Below, one piece after another: positions 11,448 to 21,843 of a DNA stretch of 64,000 bases. The DNA comes from Filosporella fistucella (lineage: Eukaryota; Ascomycota; Leotiomycetes; Helotiales). The notes beneath the pieces were generated by a model. It was given only the letters and a program-made list of their open reading frames with translations, was not told the DNA's origin and did no database searches. Both the position numbers and the translations under genes were made by a program. Positions within the stretch are counted from its first letter, which is position 1. Each line of letters starts with the position of its first letter. The stretch is from positions 372,001 through 436,000 of the forward strand of contig JAQJZZ010000020.1 of NCBI GenBank assembly GCA_030077755.1. The letters are read 5' to 3'.

Positions 11448-12112
11448 GTCAGCGGTTGATGATTTGAAGCTGAGAGATGGGTGGTTTGCCGCAGCAGGGT
11501 GAAGGAGGATAGAAATTTATGTTCCTGATCATGCTCAGCGAAATTGGGCAGTGGGAGTGGGAAAGGATATATGTTGAAAACGGGCAATTCCAGTGGATTT
11601 CATGATGGTTCAGATAACAAGATTGACAACTCTCTTAGATTACAACTGTATTTCATTACTTTTATTCTCTCAATATGAATTTCAACTTTGCTGAAATGCC
11701 TCAAATAGCGTTCCATATTGATGAGATATTCTGGTTATTCTCCTTCCAGGAGACACCAACCCCCAGAGACAGGTGCAGATGACGTTACTGACGAAAATGT
11801 ACTATTGCTTCATAAGGTACCGCAATTTGATTCTGTCAACTTCTTTCTGGGAAAAACTTCCATAAAAAATCAAGATAAAAAGAGCTTTACACGAAAGTGT
11901 TTCTCTCCAAAAACCTGGACATGGAAACCTTACTATTTTGTGTTTGCACTAGCACATGCAACGAAAAGGGTTCCAAGCTGAATCCAAAAAGTGCTGCCTC
12001 CAATCCCTTTCCAAATTGCTTCAAATCGGCAACCATTATTCTCCATATCTCAAAAGCAAAAGCGACATTATCACTACACAAAGTTTTCATAAGCCAAAAA
12101 GAAAATCACATT
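11448..12112. other. intergenic region
   Basis: No gene supported. A-runs at 12096-12105 serve as the T-run terminator for the minus-strand tRNA that follows. Confidence 0.5.
12096..12105 (-). terminator. RNA polymerase III T-run terminator
   Basis: On the minus strand, runs of four and five T follow the tRNA-His 3' end within about 20 bases, the usual Pol III stop. Confidence 0.6.
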
Positions 12113-12208
12113 TGGCGATGCTGGGAATCGAACCCAGATCAAAGCGGGTGTTGTTCCCTTTTTCAAGAGAGACCACAACACTACGTGCTACCATTACACC
12201 ACATCACC
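12113..12208 (-). tRNA. tRNA-His (GTG) with a 25-nt anticodon-loop intron
   Basis: Read on the minus strand the acceptor strands GGTGATG and CATCGCC pair at all seven positions (one T-G). The A box region is TGGTGTAATGG, the T-arm is CTGGG/TTCGATT/CCCAG, and the discriminator is A. The anticodon loop reads TTGTGG followed by a 25-nt intron (12148-12172) at the canonical 37/38 position. The intron contains ACAACAC, which can pair with GTGTTGT spanning the anticodon, the usual anticodon-intron helix. The mature length is 71 nt before CCA addition and the extra 5' G of tRNA-His. Confidence 0.93.
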
Positions 12209-13129
12209 TTTGAATATGCATGAGGATAGCTATTATAGATTTTATTCTTGTGGTGTGATGCAGAGCCGCTTAAGGCGACTTTATCAACCGTGGACAGAGA
12301 CACAGAGATGTTATTGAGAAACAGAACGATTTATCTAAATCTGGATGTGTCTTTGGCCTGCTGTTGAGACTGAGTGGTACCAAACTATACCAGTCTCGAG
12401 GAAAGTCGCGAGAGAAAAGCTTGTCTAGTTGTATAGGAGAGAGGGGCAAGGATGCATGACAAAATGCAGTTTATTTGGTAATCGACTCTCCTGTCCAGCC
12501 TAAGCCACTTTAGTAACTAGCTAATAAATTGCAAGCATCTAGTCTAAAGAATCATTTGCCATTATAGACCTAAAGTGTAGCATAAGTTTGATTTCATTAA
12601 CCCGCATATGAAATAGTGTAGGCTGCAGAACAGAATAAGATGCTGGAAAATAAAACGACCCCACCATCTAGACTCAAATTGGGCAAGGCATATATGAACC
12701 TCGAATTGTCAACGATCAAGGGTTATATAATTATCACTCTATATAATCTTGAAAGCAGTTGATTTATAAACAAAATCTTTACACAAACATCATTAGCGAC
12801 AAAGATATATCTTGTCCGAGCATAAGGGCTTGTACAATCCTCCTGACAACCTTGGATATTGTAGCATCTTACTAACTTTAGCAAAGTGGGTTGAGTAAGG
12901 AATTCGCACACCGCATAGTGCTATTCAAGCCATATCTTAATTTCTTCTGCCCTGACATTGCCAGTTGACAATTCTCCATGTCCAAAAACGCAGTTTCTCA
13001 TCTCTCGCCTAAAATCCCATTTTCCACCCCACCACACCAACCCCGCTCCACTCCACTTCCCTCACAGCTTTCCGCTTCCTCTCTTTCCACTATGAAAACA
13101 AATAACAGGCCCTCCCTCAACCAATCAAA
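12209..13129. other. intergenic region between divergent tRNA-His genes
   Basis: No protein gene supported. Both tRNAs share a CAAAG leader directly before the first base. Confidence 0.5.
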
Positions 13130-13284
13130 GGTGGTGTGGTGGTAAGTTCTTCTTCCTCTTCACCCAATCCCTCAAACACGCATCTAACATTGCAAATAGT
13201 AATGGTAGCACGTGACGTTGTGGAAAGTCTTCGGACTTAACATGCTGACCCGTTTCAATCTGGGTTCGATTCCCAGCACCGCCA
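13130..13284 (+). tRNA. tRNA-His (GTG) with a 58-bp GT-AG insertion in the D-arm and a 26-nt anticodon-loop intron
   Basis: The gene aligns base for base with the tRNA-His at 12113-12208 once two insertions are removed, again giving 71 nt. Bases 13130-13141 equal its first 12 nt, then 13142-13199 is inserted, then TAATGGTAGCAC resumes at 13200. The insertion starts GTAAGT, has TCTAACA near its 3' end and finishes AATAG, which matches the spliceosomal introns of protein genes in this window. It splits the Pol III A box. The anticodon intron (13224-13249) contains a perfect AAGTC-TTCG-GACTT hairpin. Acceptor pair 5-68 is G-C here and A-T in the other copy, a compensatory change implying selection on the folded RNA. 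A pseudogene remains possible because of the split A box. Confidence 0.8.
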
Positions 13285-13820
13285 TATGATGGCATAAATT
13301 GAAGAGTAGATGGTTTGAATCCATTGTTCTGGTTAATTTTTTGCCATTTTGTTTTTTTGGAGGGTTTGGAAGGTGGGGAGGGATGGGAATAGGAGAGCCA
13401 GTTAGAAAAGTGGAAGGGTGAAAGTGGGGTTCGATGGGAGTTTTGATAGGAGGGAGAGGTGGATTCGCTTGGTTTTTTGTCGGCTCGGCTTCAGTAGGGA
13501 ATGCTGTTTTGAAGAGATGATTGGTTTTGTATGTTTAATGAATGACGCAAAGAATATGATTCTGTCTCTTCTAAAAGGTCGTTGGCTTTCCCGTCTAATA
13601 TAGGTAGTATCCTGGGTCAACATGGTGGTCGCAAAGTCACGATTTAGAAATTCTAGGTTCCTTATAGAACTACATAGACACTGGCCCATTGGTGCAAACG
13701 ATAGCGTGTACAACTAAAGTGTCACTCTTCGACCTTGAAGGTAACTGTAGTCACTTGGATGTATTAAATCAATGCTACTCCAAGTATCAATCTGATCAAA
13801 ACACCCCTCCTTGCACAGAC
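13285..13820. other. intergenic region
   Basis: Apart from the T-runs noted separately, no gene is supported. Overlapping open frames on both strands show no domain. Confidence 0.5.
13337..13358 (+). terminator. T-runs downstream of the second tRNA-His
   Basis: T6 at 13337-13342 and T7 at 13352-13358 lie about 52-75 bp after the tRNA 3' end. The distance is longer than usual for a Pol III terminator. Confidence 0.4.
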
Positions 13821-14459
13821 CTATTTCCCTTTCTTCTTCTCCAAGATCTCTACCAAACACCCCAAAGCCTCCTCCTCACTCCCAAACAGTCCCTCCACCC
13901 CACAAGCAATCATCAAATTATCCACCAACCCCTTCTTCCCTTCTCCATAAAACTCCTCTACACTATTCCCCTCCTCATCTCTCAGATGCCCGTCTTCCGC
14001 TCTCTTTACAGTATGCGTTTCTTGCACTTTGTCTAAATACGATTTCAAGTTCGTGCTGTAGCCTACCACGGGTTTACCCAAAGCTGCTGCAGCACCCATT
14101 TCGTACGCGGTGCCGACGTCCATAGAGGATCCGCGGAAGGGAGTCATGTTTGCGAGGATACCGTCACAGGAGTGGATGAGTGCCACTGTGGTGGATTAGA
14201 TAATGTTTTATACCGTCTCCGGCAACATTGACGTATATTTGAAGAGGTTCGAAAGGGAATACAGAGAAAATTCCAACTCACTATTAGCACTCCTAATAGC
14301 ATCCGCAAAAGTAGCTGAGTGAGGATCCGTAGTCTCCAACTCATTATCAAGTGGAAATAATCCTTCAGCACCATATTTGGCACATATTGCTTTGAGGGCC
14401 TGGCCACGTGCAATAGGATCTGGAAGGAATACGTCTGGACCCGCTAGGTAGATCTTCAT
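13821..14459 (-). CDS. nucleoside 2-deoxyribosyltransferase family protein
   Basis: Two exons (14459-14282 and 14185-13821) joined by a 96-bp intron encode about 180 residues. The N-terminus MKIYLAGPDVFLPDP is the classic start of this family; these enzymes swap or hydrolyse the base on deoxyribonucleosides. Further conserved pieces are CDGILANMTPFRGSSMDVGTA, which carries the substrate-binding Asp residues, and the GxAxALGKPV-like segment (AAALGKPVVGYS). The splice joins SAN to MALIHSCDG in frame. It is probably a cytosolic nucleotide-salvage or sanitising enzyme; substrate choice cannot be read from sequence. Confidence 0.92.
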
Positions 14460-15006
14460 CTTGGATAGAAAGAACTAGGAAATATTAGTCCTGTTGATAA
14501 ATAGGTATGCGACTTACAGCGAGTAAGCAAGAGTGGGGAGTACGACAGATTGATTTGGATTAGGCTGAAGTTTTGTGTCTTTCTAAAAGGTAGGCTTATT
14601 TGTGGTATTTGGGGGAATTCGCGTGGATGTTGCAATGTGACGGTAGACGCAGAAGAGAGATAATGGGCATCAAGAACTTCGAGCTGGAGGGGCAAGCAGT
14701 CTTATCTACGTAGCCAAGACGAAATCAGAATCAACTCACCCAATCAGGAAGGTGGTTTATGCGGGGTAAGTACAACTCGGTGAGAGTAGGCTTCAATCTC
14801 CCAACTGCCCAGTCAAAAAATAGCCTCAAAATATAGTCCAAGAGTACTCAGGATGTTTAAATAGAGTCTTTGAATTTGATATAATGCTCTAAAACATCTA
14901 TGCATATGTTGATCCCGGGTATGATCCCTACTCGCGCCTCAAAATAACACCAGAAAAGCAGCGCCGTCAAGAAATATGAATCTAGGGACAGAATATAGCT
15001 TTGAGG
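14460..15006. other. intergenic region
   Basis: No gene seen; it is the upstream region of the deoxyribosyltransferase gene and the 3' flank of the phosphatase gene. Confidence 0.5.
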
Positions 15007-16880
15007 TTATAGCTTGGCCTTTATGTCACTGGCAGAGGCACTAGCTTCTTTATTAACAACCACATCGCCGCTCTTGTCACTATTTCCAAAGAAGATGACT
15101 TCAACAGTTAAGTCGTCCCTGTTCAGAATTAGCAGGGGTCTGAAGTATCGAAATATATTCTTACCTGTATCGTCTCGAGTAAGGTGCCGGCAGAGTCAAT
15201 AAGGCGCACACCATATCTCTATCCTTCCCACCGAGAGCGTTTCTCACTAGATGAGTAGCGACGTTCTTGTCCTGAACAACAAATCTTTCATTCTCCCCTC
15301 CCTTGACACCCCATTGTTGTTGTCTAATAGGAGTCTTCTGACCATCTTTCCCCTCCTTGACCTTTTGGACTTGCTCAACAGGCAATCCCTTCTGCTGGGA
15401 AGAGAACATTTTGACCCACGAGTTTGCACCATTTCCATTGGTCTCGTTCGTTTGCTTTTCAATCCATTGCCCAACTAAGCCAACAACCTCTTCATTGGTC
15501 AACATTTCCCAAAGACCATCCGTAGCCATAACGACGAAATCTCCCTTTTCAGGCTCGATTTTGGTAGTAGTAACCACGGGTTCAGCGGTGACGTAAGGTG
15601 GGGTCTTGAGAAGATTTGATGGTGTTTTACCAAAGAATGATCGCTTCAACCGCTCCGAGACTTCACGGGTCCATTTGTATGTGGCATCACCAAAAGCGCG
15701 TGTGGGCTCAAGACCGCCGAGTACTCGGCCGTTTCGAATAACATAATCCTCTCCGGGATGCAGTTTGCGCATGCGAGCCTCTTCATCTGGGTTGCTACCA
15801 GTTTGATCCACTGAAAGAGATTTGGCGACCCATTTTCCAGAATCACCTCGTCGACCAAGAACGGCTCTCGAATCACCAGTACAGGCTACTCGCAAAAGCT
15901 TACTCTTGCTGTCATAGAACGAGAGCAAAGCACAAGATCCGGAAAGAGCTGGTGCAAGAAGTTCGGCAGCGGCAAGCTTGGAGTTGGCTTTGAATGTCTT
16001 CTCAACACTTTCGTGAACGATTTCATGGTCGAGTCTGTTGAAGCCGGTCTTGATAGCATGCTCCACAGCTTCAGTAGATGGCCCTTCACCAGTCTTATCT
16101 GCCAGATATGTAGTATTCAGTTCGCGTGCAACAAAGCTGATTAAAACCTGTCGTAATTTCGCAGAGGTAGTCCAACCACTGGTAATAATTAGCCATAATC
16201 TTAAAATTCTTCAAATCAACATACGAATGGCCATCGAAAACACCCCAGAACATCCAATCACTTGCAGCTTGGGGCACTTCAATTATTTTCTCGGAATGAT
16301 CGTCCTCGATAGGATCATTGCTGGGTATCTGAACAACATCATATCGTACAACTCCTTTTCCTCTGCCAACCAAGTATGATTCCTCATTTCGGCGTAGCTT
16401 CTGTGTAGCTTGTTCCGGTGTCAACATCTCCAACACCTTCCTCCCAGATTCATCAGTATCTTTCGATATTGGACCGTCTCCTTGAATAGCTCCGGTGTAT
16501 AACGTGTCTGGACCAACAATGACTGCCTTTCTCTCTACTTCAGGGCCGGTTGGGACAGGACCATAAACCTGTGGAGTAGTCGTAAAGCCGCGCGATTGAT
16601 CAACAGCTCCCTCTCCACCTTGCAACTTGTATGTATACCAAGCACCGTATCCCACCAATCCAGACACAACAGCGACGGAGAATCTTCGAATGTACATGGA
16701 CGAAGCACCTTGTGAAGCAGGAGAGATTTTTGAGGCGGGCGAAGGTTTGGAAGGAGATCCAGAAGAATGTCGGATACCTAGAACATAGCTAGAGGACTGG
16801 AAATTATTGCATCGCAATGCAGAGTGTCGAGAAGGGACAAGACGCGCAGCCCGAAATGCTCTAACTGCTGCTCGACGCAT
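15007..16880 (-). CDS. mitochondrial PP2C-type protein phosphatase (PTC5 / pyruvate dehydrogenase phosphatase-like)
   Basis: Three exons, with 46-bp introns at 16179-16224 and 15119-15164. The N-terminus (MRRAAVRAFRAARLVPSRH) is an Arg/Ala-rich mitochondrial presequence followed by a possible membrane span (about residues 65-85). PP2C motifs are visible: WGVFDGHS, then GWTTSAKL across intron 1, SGSCAL, ACTGDSRAVLGRR, VLGGLEPTRAFGDATYKW and VMATDGLWEMLTNEE. The last exon adds DDLTVEVIFFGNS and ends at TAA 15007-15009. The Asp residues in DGHS, TGDSR and TDGLW are the metal-binding set. Yeast PTC5 dephosphorylates pyruvate dehydrogenase in mitochondria, and that is the likely role. Confidence 0.93.
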
Positions 16881-17317
16881 TGGAAGGTATGTTGAAGCTT
16901 AGAGCGAGTCTGAGGCCTGTCGTAGGCGTTTTGGTTGGCGACGGTTGATCTTTAAGGCGGTGACAGATACAACCTGGAAGGCTGAGAGATAAATGGGCCG
17001 GGAGGAAAGGAACGACGAAGATTCAAGTGAACGGAATACTTTATCGCATATTAATTATTATTTATCAAATGTCACTTCAGAAGTTCGGGCGATTATGCCC
17101 AGCTTGAAGGTGAGGATTGTTCCACAAGGCTGGGATGCTCGCGTGCAGTGCTCTGAATCAAGGGAAATTCCCAAAAGGGAATTTTGCCGTCGCAATGCGT
17201 CATTCACCGGGACCAAGCTCTGTTCTGAACATAAATTCTTTGAACACTGACGACCATTTTGGAATTTGGATAGATTACCAAATTACCCAATCTCTGAATC
17301 TACCATATACGCCCATA
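16881..17317. other. divergent promoter region
   Basis: Shared upstream region of the PP2C gene (minus) and the TCF25-family gene (plus). An in-frame extension of the downstream gene to 17117 exists but lacks protein character. Confidence 0.5.
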
Positions 17318-19499
17318 ATGTCGAGCAGGCAGCTAAGGAAGTTGCAACAGCAACGAGAACTAGAGCAGGCAAAACTACAAGCGCAAGCCGAAGAGGAAGA
17401 ATCTGAGGAAGAGCCAGTCGTTCCTGCAAAATCAAAAGCAAGTCTATTCGCGAACCTAGCTACTCTCGAGGATGAAGCAGAGGAGGACGAACCAGAGGAA
17501 GAAGAGGAGCCAGAAGAGAATGTGAAAGAAGAAATTGCCCCACCTTCCGCCTCGAAAAAACCCAAGAAGTCGAAGAAAAAGAAGAAGGGAAAGAAGAGTA
17601 AGGATAAAGTTGAAGAGAAGGAGGAGCATGCTGATGGAATTGACGATATTGATGCCGCGTTGGCAGAATTGGCCGCTCAGAAACCGGCTGGAAAATCCAA
17701 TGCTTGGGATTCTCTGAAGCTTATGGTTGATCCAGAATACGAAAGAGTATGCGAGCTCCTAGGGGTCAGCGCCCAGCACCTGAAGGTTGGGAATGAAATG
17801 AAAAATCTGTTTGGTAAAGAAGCTGTTGAAGTGAATGAAGAACCAGGTGGCCCTGCTGGGCGTGGCGGGCGTCGAAGACAACGGGCACAGCAGCAGCAAG
17901 TAGATTTGGAGACCGCTCTCAAAGGACATCATGCACCCGGAAAAGGACTTTCGGAGCTCACGCTGCGGCGGAATACTCTCATACAAGGAAAAGATGACTG
18001 GCCAAGAGCGACTACGGGTGGATTGACAATGGAGCTGGTAGATGACAAGGCAGACGATGGAACGGTGGAGTTCAGATACGTTCATGATGCACAGTATCAA
18101 TCAGTGCAACAAGCATTCTATGGATTTGTTGAGATGGGAGTTCCGCAAAATCTTATTGGGCTCTTGACTAGAAATCGTGAGCCAACTTCTTTACACTTAT
18201 ATGCACGTACTGACTTTTCTAGCCTACCACATTTCACTCCTAATACAAGTTAGCAAGATCGCAAAAGATCAGTCAGATCACTCTCTAGCATCGGACCTCC
18301 TAGAGCGAGCACTGTTCACTTTCGGTCGAGCTGCCACTTCTCTATTCAATACCAAATTATCACAAGGAAAAGCTCGCTTGGATTTTGCGAGACCAGAAAA
18401 TAGAGAGATATGGCTTGCAGGATATCACTACATCAGATCTCTCGTTCAGAAAGGTACATATCGAACAGCTCTCGAATGGGCAAAGTTATTGCTATCACTT
18501 GACCCGGAAGGAGACCCATATTGTATGCGACTCATGATTCATCACCTTGCTATCCGAGCTCGTGAGAACAAGTGGCTACTAGATGTTGCTGAGAGCGAGA
18601 TACCTGATATCTGGGCGCCTTCGTACAAAGGAAAAAGTCTTGCAGCCTCTCATACCACCCCATCTCTTGCTTTCGCCGCGTTGCAACTACGAGAGAGCAA
18701 GAAGTGCAGGGAGTTACTCACTAGCTCGATGCAGAAGCTACCCTGGCTGTTTGCTCGACTTTTGAGCGAAATGAATCTTGATGTACCGAAGACTTTATGG
18801 GGTATCACACCTCGAACAGACGCAGAGACTCTGTTTACCGAGATGTACGTCTTACAGATGAAGGATATATGGAATACACCAGAGGCCACAGCGTTACTGA
18901 TGGAAATCGCACATACCATTCCCAAAGTCCAAGAGTCTAAGATTCCGAAGCTGGAAAATCCGGAGATGACACTCGATGTCGTTCGCTTCGTGTATTTGGA
19001 CAACACTCCCGCTCTCATGTCCCACGCGCCCAGTCATCTTCTGCACAGAAGCAATAATTCTGATTCGGACCCTCTTCCACCAGATGTGAACATTTTTTCT
19101 TACGCTGCCCAGCGCATGGCAATTGAAAAACCGGACGGGGATAGAGGTGGTGACTTTGACGATGGATTTTTCGATCCCATCGCAGCTATGGCACGTATGC
19201 TGCCAAACCTATATCGCCGGGCGCCAGAAGAGGAAGAAGGAGGCGTGGAGAATTACGGGGATGCTCTCCGGGAAGCTTTGGATGAGATAGCAAATGATGG
19301 ATTAGGAGATGATGATGAAGATGACGACGATGAGGAGCCTGATCCGAGCGCTATTCGACCTAGTGTGGCAAGACGCATATTAAATATGCTTTGGGGACCT
19401 TCTGATCCTCTACAAGAGGATGACGAGGATGAGAATGAGGACGACGGAACGGATGATGAGGTGCCTGAGTTGGAGGATGTCGCTGAGGAGAGAAGATAG
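17318..19499 (+). CDS. TCF25 / Nulp1 / RQC1 family protein
   Basis: Two exons (17318-18176 and 18223-19499), the 46-bp intron joining LLTRN to PYHISLLIQVSKI, give 711 residues. The ATG at 17318 is chosen because MSSRQLRKLQQQ is the family's usual start. The N-terminus is acidic with a lysine tract (KKPKKSKKKKKGKKSK). The core has the family signature SLASDLLERALFTFGRAA and a helical-repeat region (about residues 290-500). The C-terminus is very acidic. Yeast Rqc1 works with the Ltn1 ubiquitin ligase on stalled 60S ribosomes, and that quality-control role is expected here. Confidence 0.92.
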
Positions 19500-20253
19500 A
19501 GTAGAAAATGATTCTCAAATCAATTGTTGGGCCATAGATACAGATAGGCAATGTGCTGGCAGAAGAATAGAGTGCTGATCTTCCAAAATCAAAAGCAATA
19601 CGAGAATATGTCAAAGTAGTACAGCTCCCTACGTCCTTATATCATGAATCCTGTACACAGTCACCTCTATTTGAACTCCTATACCTACTCCTTCCTAAAT
19701 CCCAATAAGTTCCATGTTCTCTATTTTTATACACGATGTCTAGGTAGGTATTTACACACAAATAATCGACTTTACCCAACCTCAGAATCCCAAAACCAAC
19801 TCAAAACTCTCTTCCTCCAGCCGCCAAGCCCCTAGTGATCACACACCTCTGAAACATGCTCACGCTAGCGGCCGCCCTGCCCCTCCACAGCCGAAACGGG
19901 TAAGGAACGATTGCAACATTTGGGTGGGTGAAATCGATTTCTAAGCCACTGCTCTGACTGCTGCAGCTGAATTGACACCTTTGCTTTTGCCTGTCTTGTA
20001 AACGTGCTCATCTTCAATATAAATCCGAATTCACCCTCCTCGTCCTCCTCTCCCTCCTCTCAAATTTCAATTCAGATAAAGTTGTGATTCATACCTCCTG
20101 CCTATCTCACCATTCCATCTACCGTACCTACCTCTTCCAGCGCCGCAGGATATAGTCTGTTCCACTCACGAAACTAAGAAAGTTGAGCGATAAGATATCT
20201 ACATACATACGATCAGCACAAGCCAGCACAGAAAAGAAGAGAAAATAGATACA
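19500..20253. other. intergenic region
   Basis: No gene seen. Pyrimidine-rich tracts near 20030-20120 precede the copper chaperone start. Confidence 0.5.
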
Positions 20254-20641
20254 ATGGCAGAAGAACAACACGTCTATAAGTTCGGTGTTAGCATGAGCTG
20301 TGGTGGATGCTCGGGCGCTGTTAACCGTGTGCTTGGAAAGCTGGATGGTTTGTCTCCCTCATATTCTGCCCTTCCCTTCCTTTGTATCCCAATCTTCCCT
20401 ACTCTCCTCTGCCCTCTCCCCTCTATACCTCCGCACTCTATCCAAGAAATGGAATCTCATTTCTACAGGCGTAAAATCCTACGACGTCTCCCTCGACACA
20501 CAAACCGCGACCGTAATCGCCACCCCGGAGCTCTCATACGACAAGGTCTTGCAGACTATTAAGAAGACGGGAAAGAAGGTTAATACGGGTATGGCGGATG
20601 GAGAGGTTAAGAGTGTAGAGCTTGTGGAGGAGACGGCTTGA
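20254..20641 (+). CDS. ATX1: ATX1-like copper metallochaperone
   Basis: Two exons (20254-20347 and 20469-20641) with a 121-bp intron encode 88 residues. The metal-binding MxCxxC motif is MSCGGC at residues 14-19. The beta-alpha-beta-beta-alpha-beta pattern follows, with the splice joining GKLDG to VKSYDV, then TATVIATPELSYDKVLQTIKKTGKKV, the last containing the conserved Lys-rich helix. Such proteins carry Cu(I) to the secretory-pathway P-type ATPase. It sits next to the HxxHC oxidase-like cluster, whose enzymes may need copper, but it is most simply a housekeeping gene. Confidence 0.93.
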
Positions 20642-21843
20642 GGGCATTTCGTGTTGAGGGGTGAGGAAGGAAAGGGAATACAGGACTTGAGTGGGAGCAA
20701 GTGAAATAGATGATTGAATGAATGCGAGCATGGCCTTTTCTACATACCTGGATGCAGTTTTGCTGGTGCTGAATGTGAGTTGAGAGTGTGAGTTTGTTGG
20801 AGCTGATGGAGAGTCGTATACTAGGTATACTGCATAGCTACAGTGAGGAGTGTCTCCGTATACATTCTCACCGAATACAAGGTCTCTCGCATTTGCTTTG
20901 TTTTGTTCTTATCACTTATAGCCTTTGTTTAATGTTAGCTTGGGCCTCGAGCAAGATATATTCAGCTCGAGTGAGTAGATTTAAGGTCTAGAAGATTCGG
21001 AGCAAGCGTAGCAAATATCGTGTTACATTTCCATCTCCGGTTCCTATCTCACTCGGCGCTATTCTCCTGCACCACAAACAGTACTCGTTGTTGCGCGGTG
21101 CTGGTATTCATCTGGGTTCATTATTCGCAGAGTTTTTGTTCACGGGCATCACAATTCTCTTAACGCCTCTTTGTGGGCTGCTATCATCACAAAAGGTGCT
21201 CTTAGACGACGACTTCCCCCGCTCTTCTGTCCCTTGCCTGCACTCTCGTCGGCGCAACAACAGGACCGGTATCTACAGACCTGCTTACGCTTAGTCTGCA
21301 CTGCGATTGGCATCTGGTAAGCCATATGGAAATAGCTTTATGACATACAGCTGTGACCCTCTGGATGGGATGGAGCTGCTCTGTTTACAAATCGTTACAT
21401 GAGATTCTTGTCCTTGCGTGCAACTCCGCGCCTACGGCTACACTGAATAACATATGTGCTGGCATCGTGCGGCTGGACACATCCAACCATGTTGCGAGGG
21501 TACAAGAGGTCCCTGGGAAGGCAAAGTTCCATGTAGAGTTCGTGCTGAATGAGGAGAGGGAGGCTGTCAACGTAGAAGACGGCAAGACTTATGGGTCCAT
21601 CGGGATTCTCACACCACGCAGAAGCTTGCACATATTAGGGACCTCAAGAGATCAAAGTAGAATTGGCGGTGTTGAAGTCTAGGTGTCGAAGTGGTAAATA
21701 TCGCTTGAGCCAGACTAATTTATAAAATGTCTTTCATACAATCGGTTTTGAATGTCTAAGATAACATGATTGTGTCTTGCTTGTATCTCACAGTGGGGAA
21801 TGTAAATCAAGGTAATGTTTCAATTACAAGCAGATTATGTCAT
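20642..21843. other. intergenic region
   Basis: No supported gene over about 1.2 kb. An open frame at 21353-21682 (plus) has no recognisable domain and an opposite-strand frame covers it. It could be a relic. Confidence 0.4.

Noticed and set aside
13402..14036. Open frames on both strands near the second tRNA
   Set aside because: They overlap each other and the deoxyribosyltransferase coding sequence in other frames and show no domain.
14880..14940. Possible tRNA fragment near 14905-14935
   Set aside because: A weak T-arm-like stretch is present but no pairing acceptor stem or anticodon arm could be built.
21353..21682. Open frame of 109 codons as a gene
   Set aside because: No domain, no upstream signal, and opposite-strand frames of similar length cover it.
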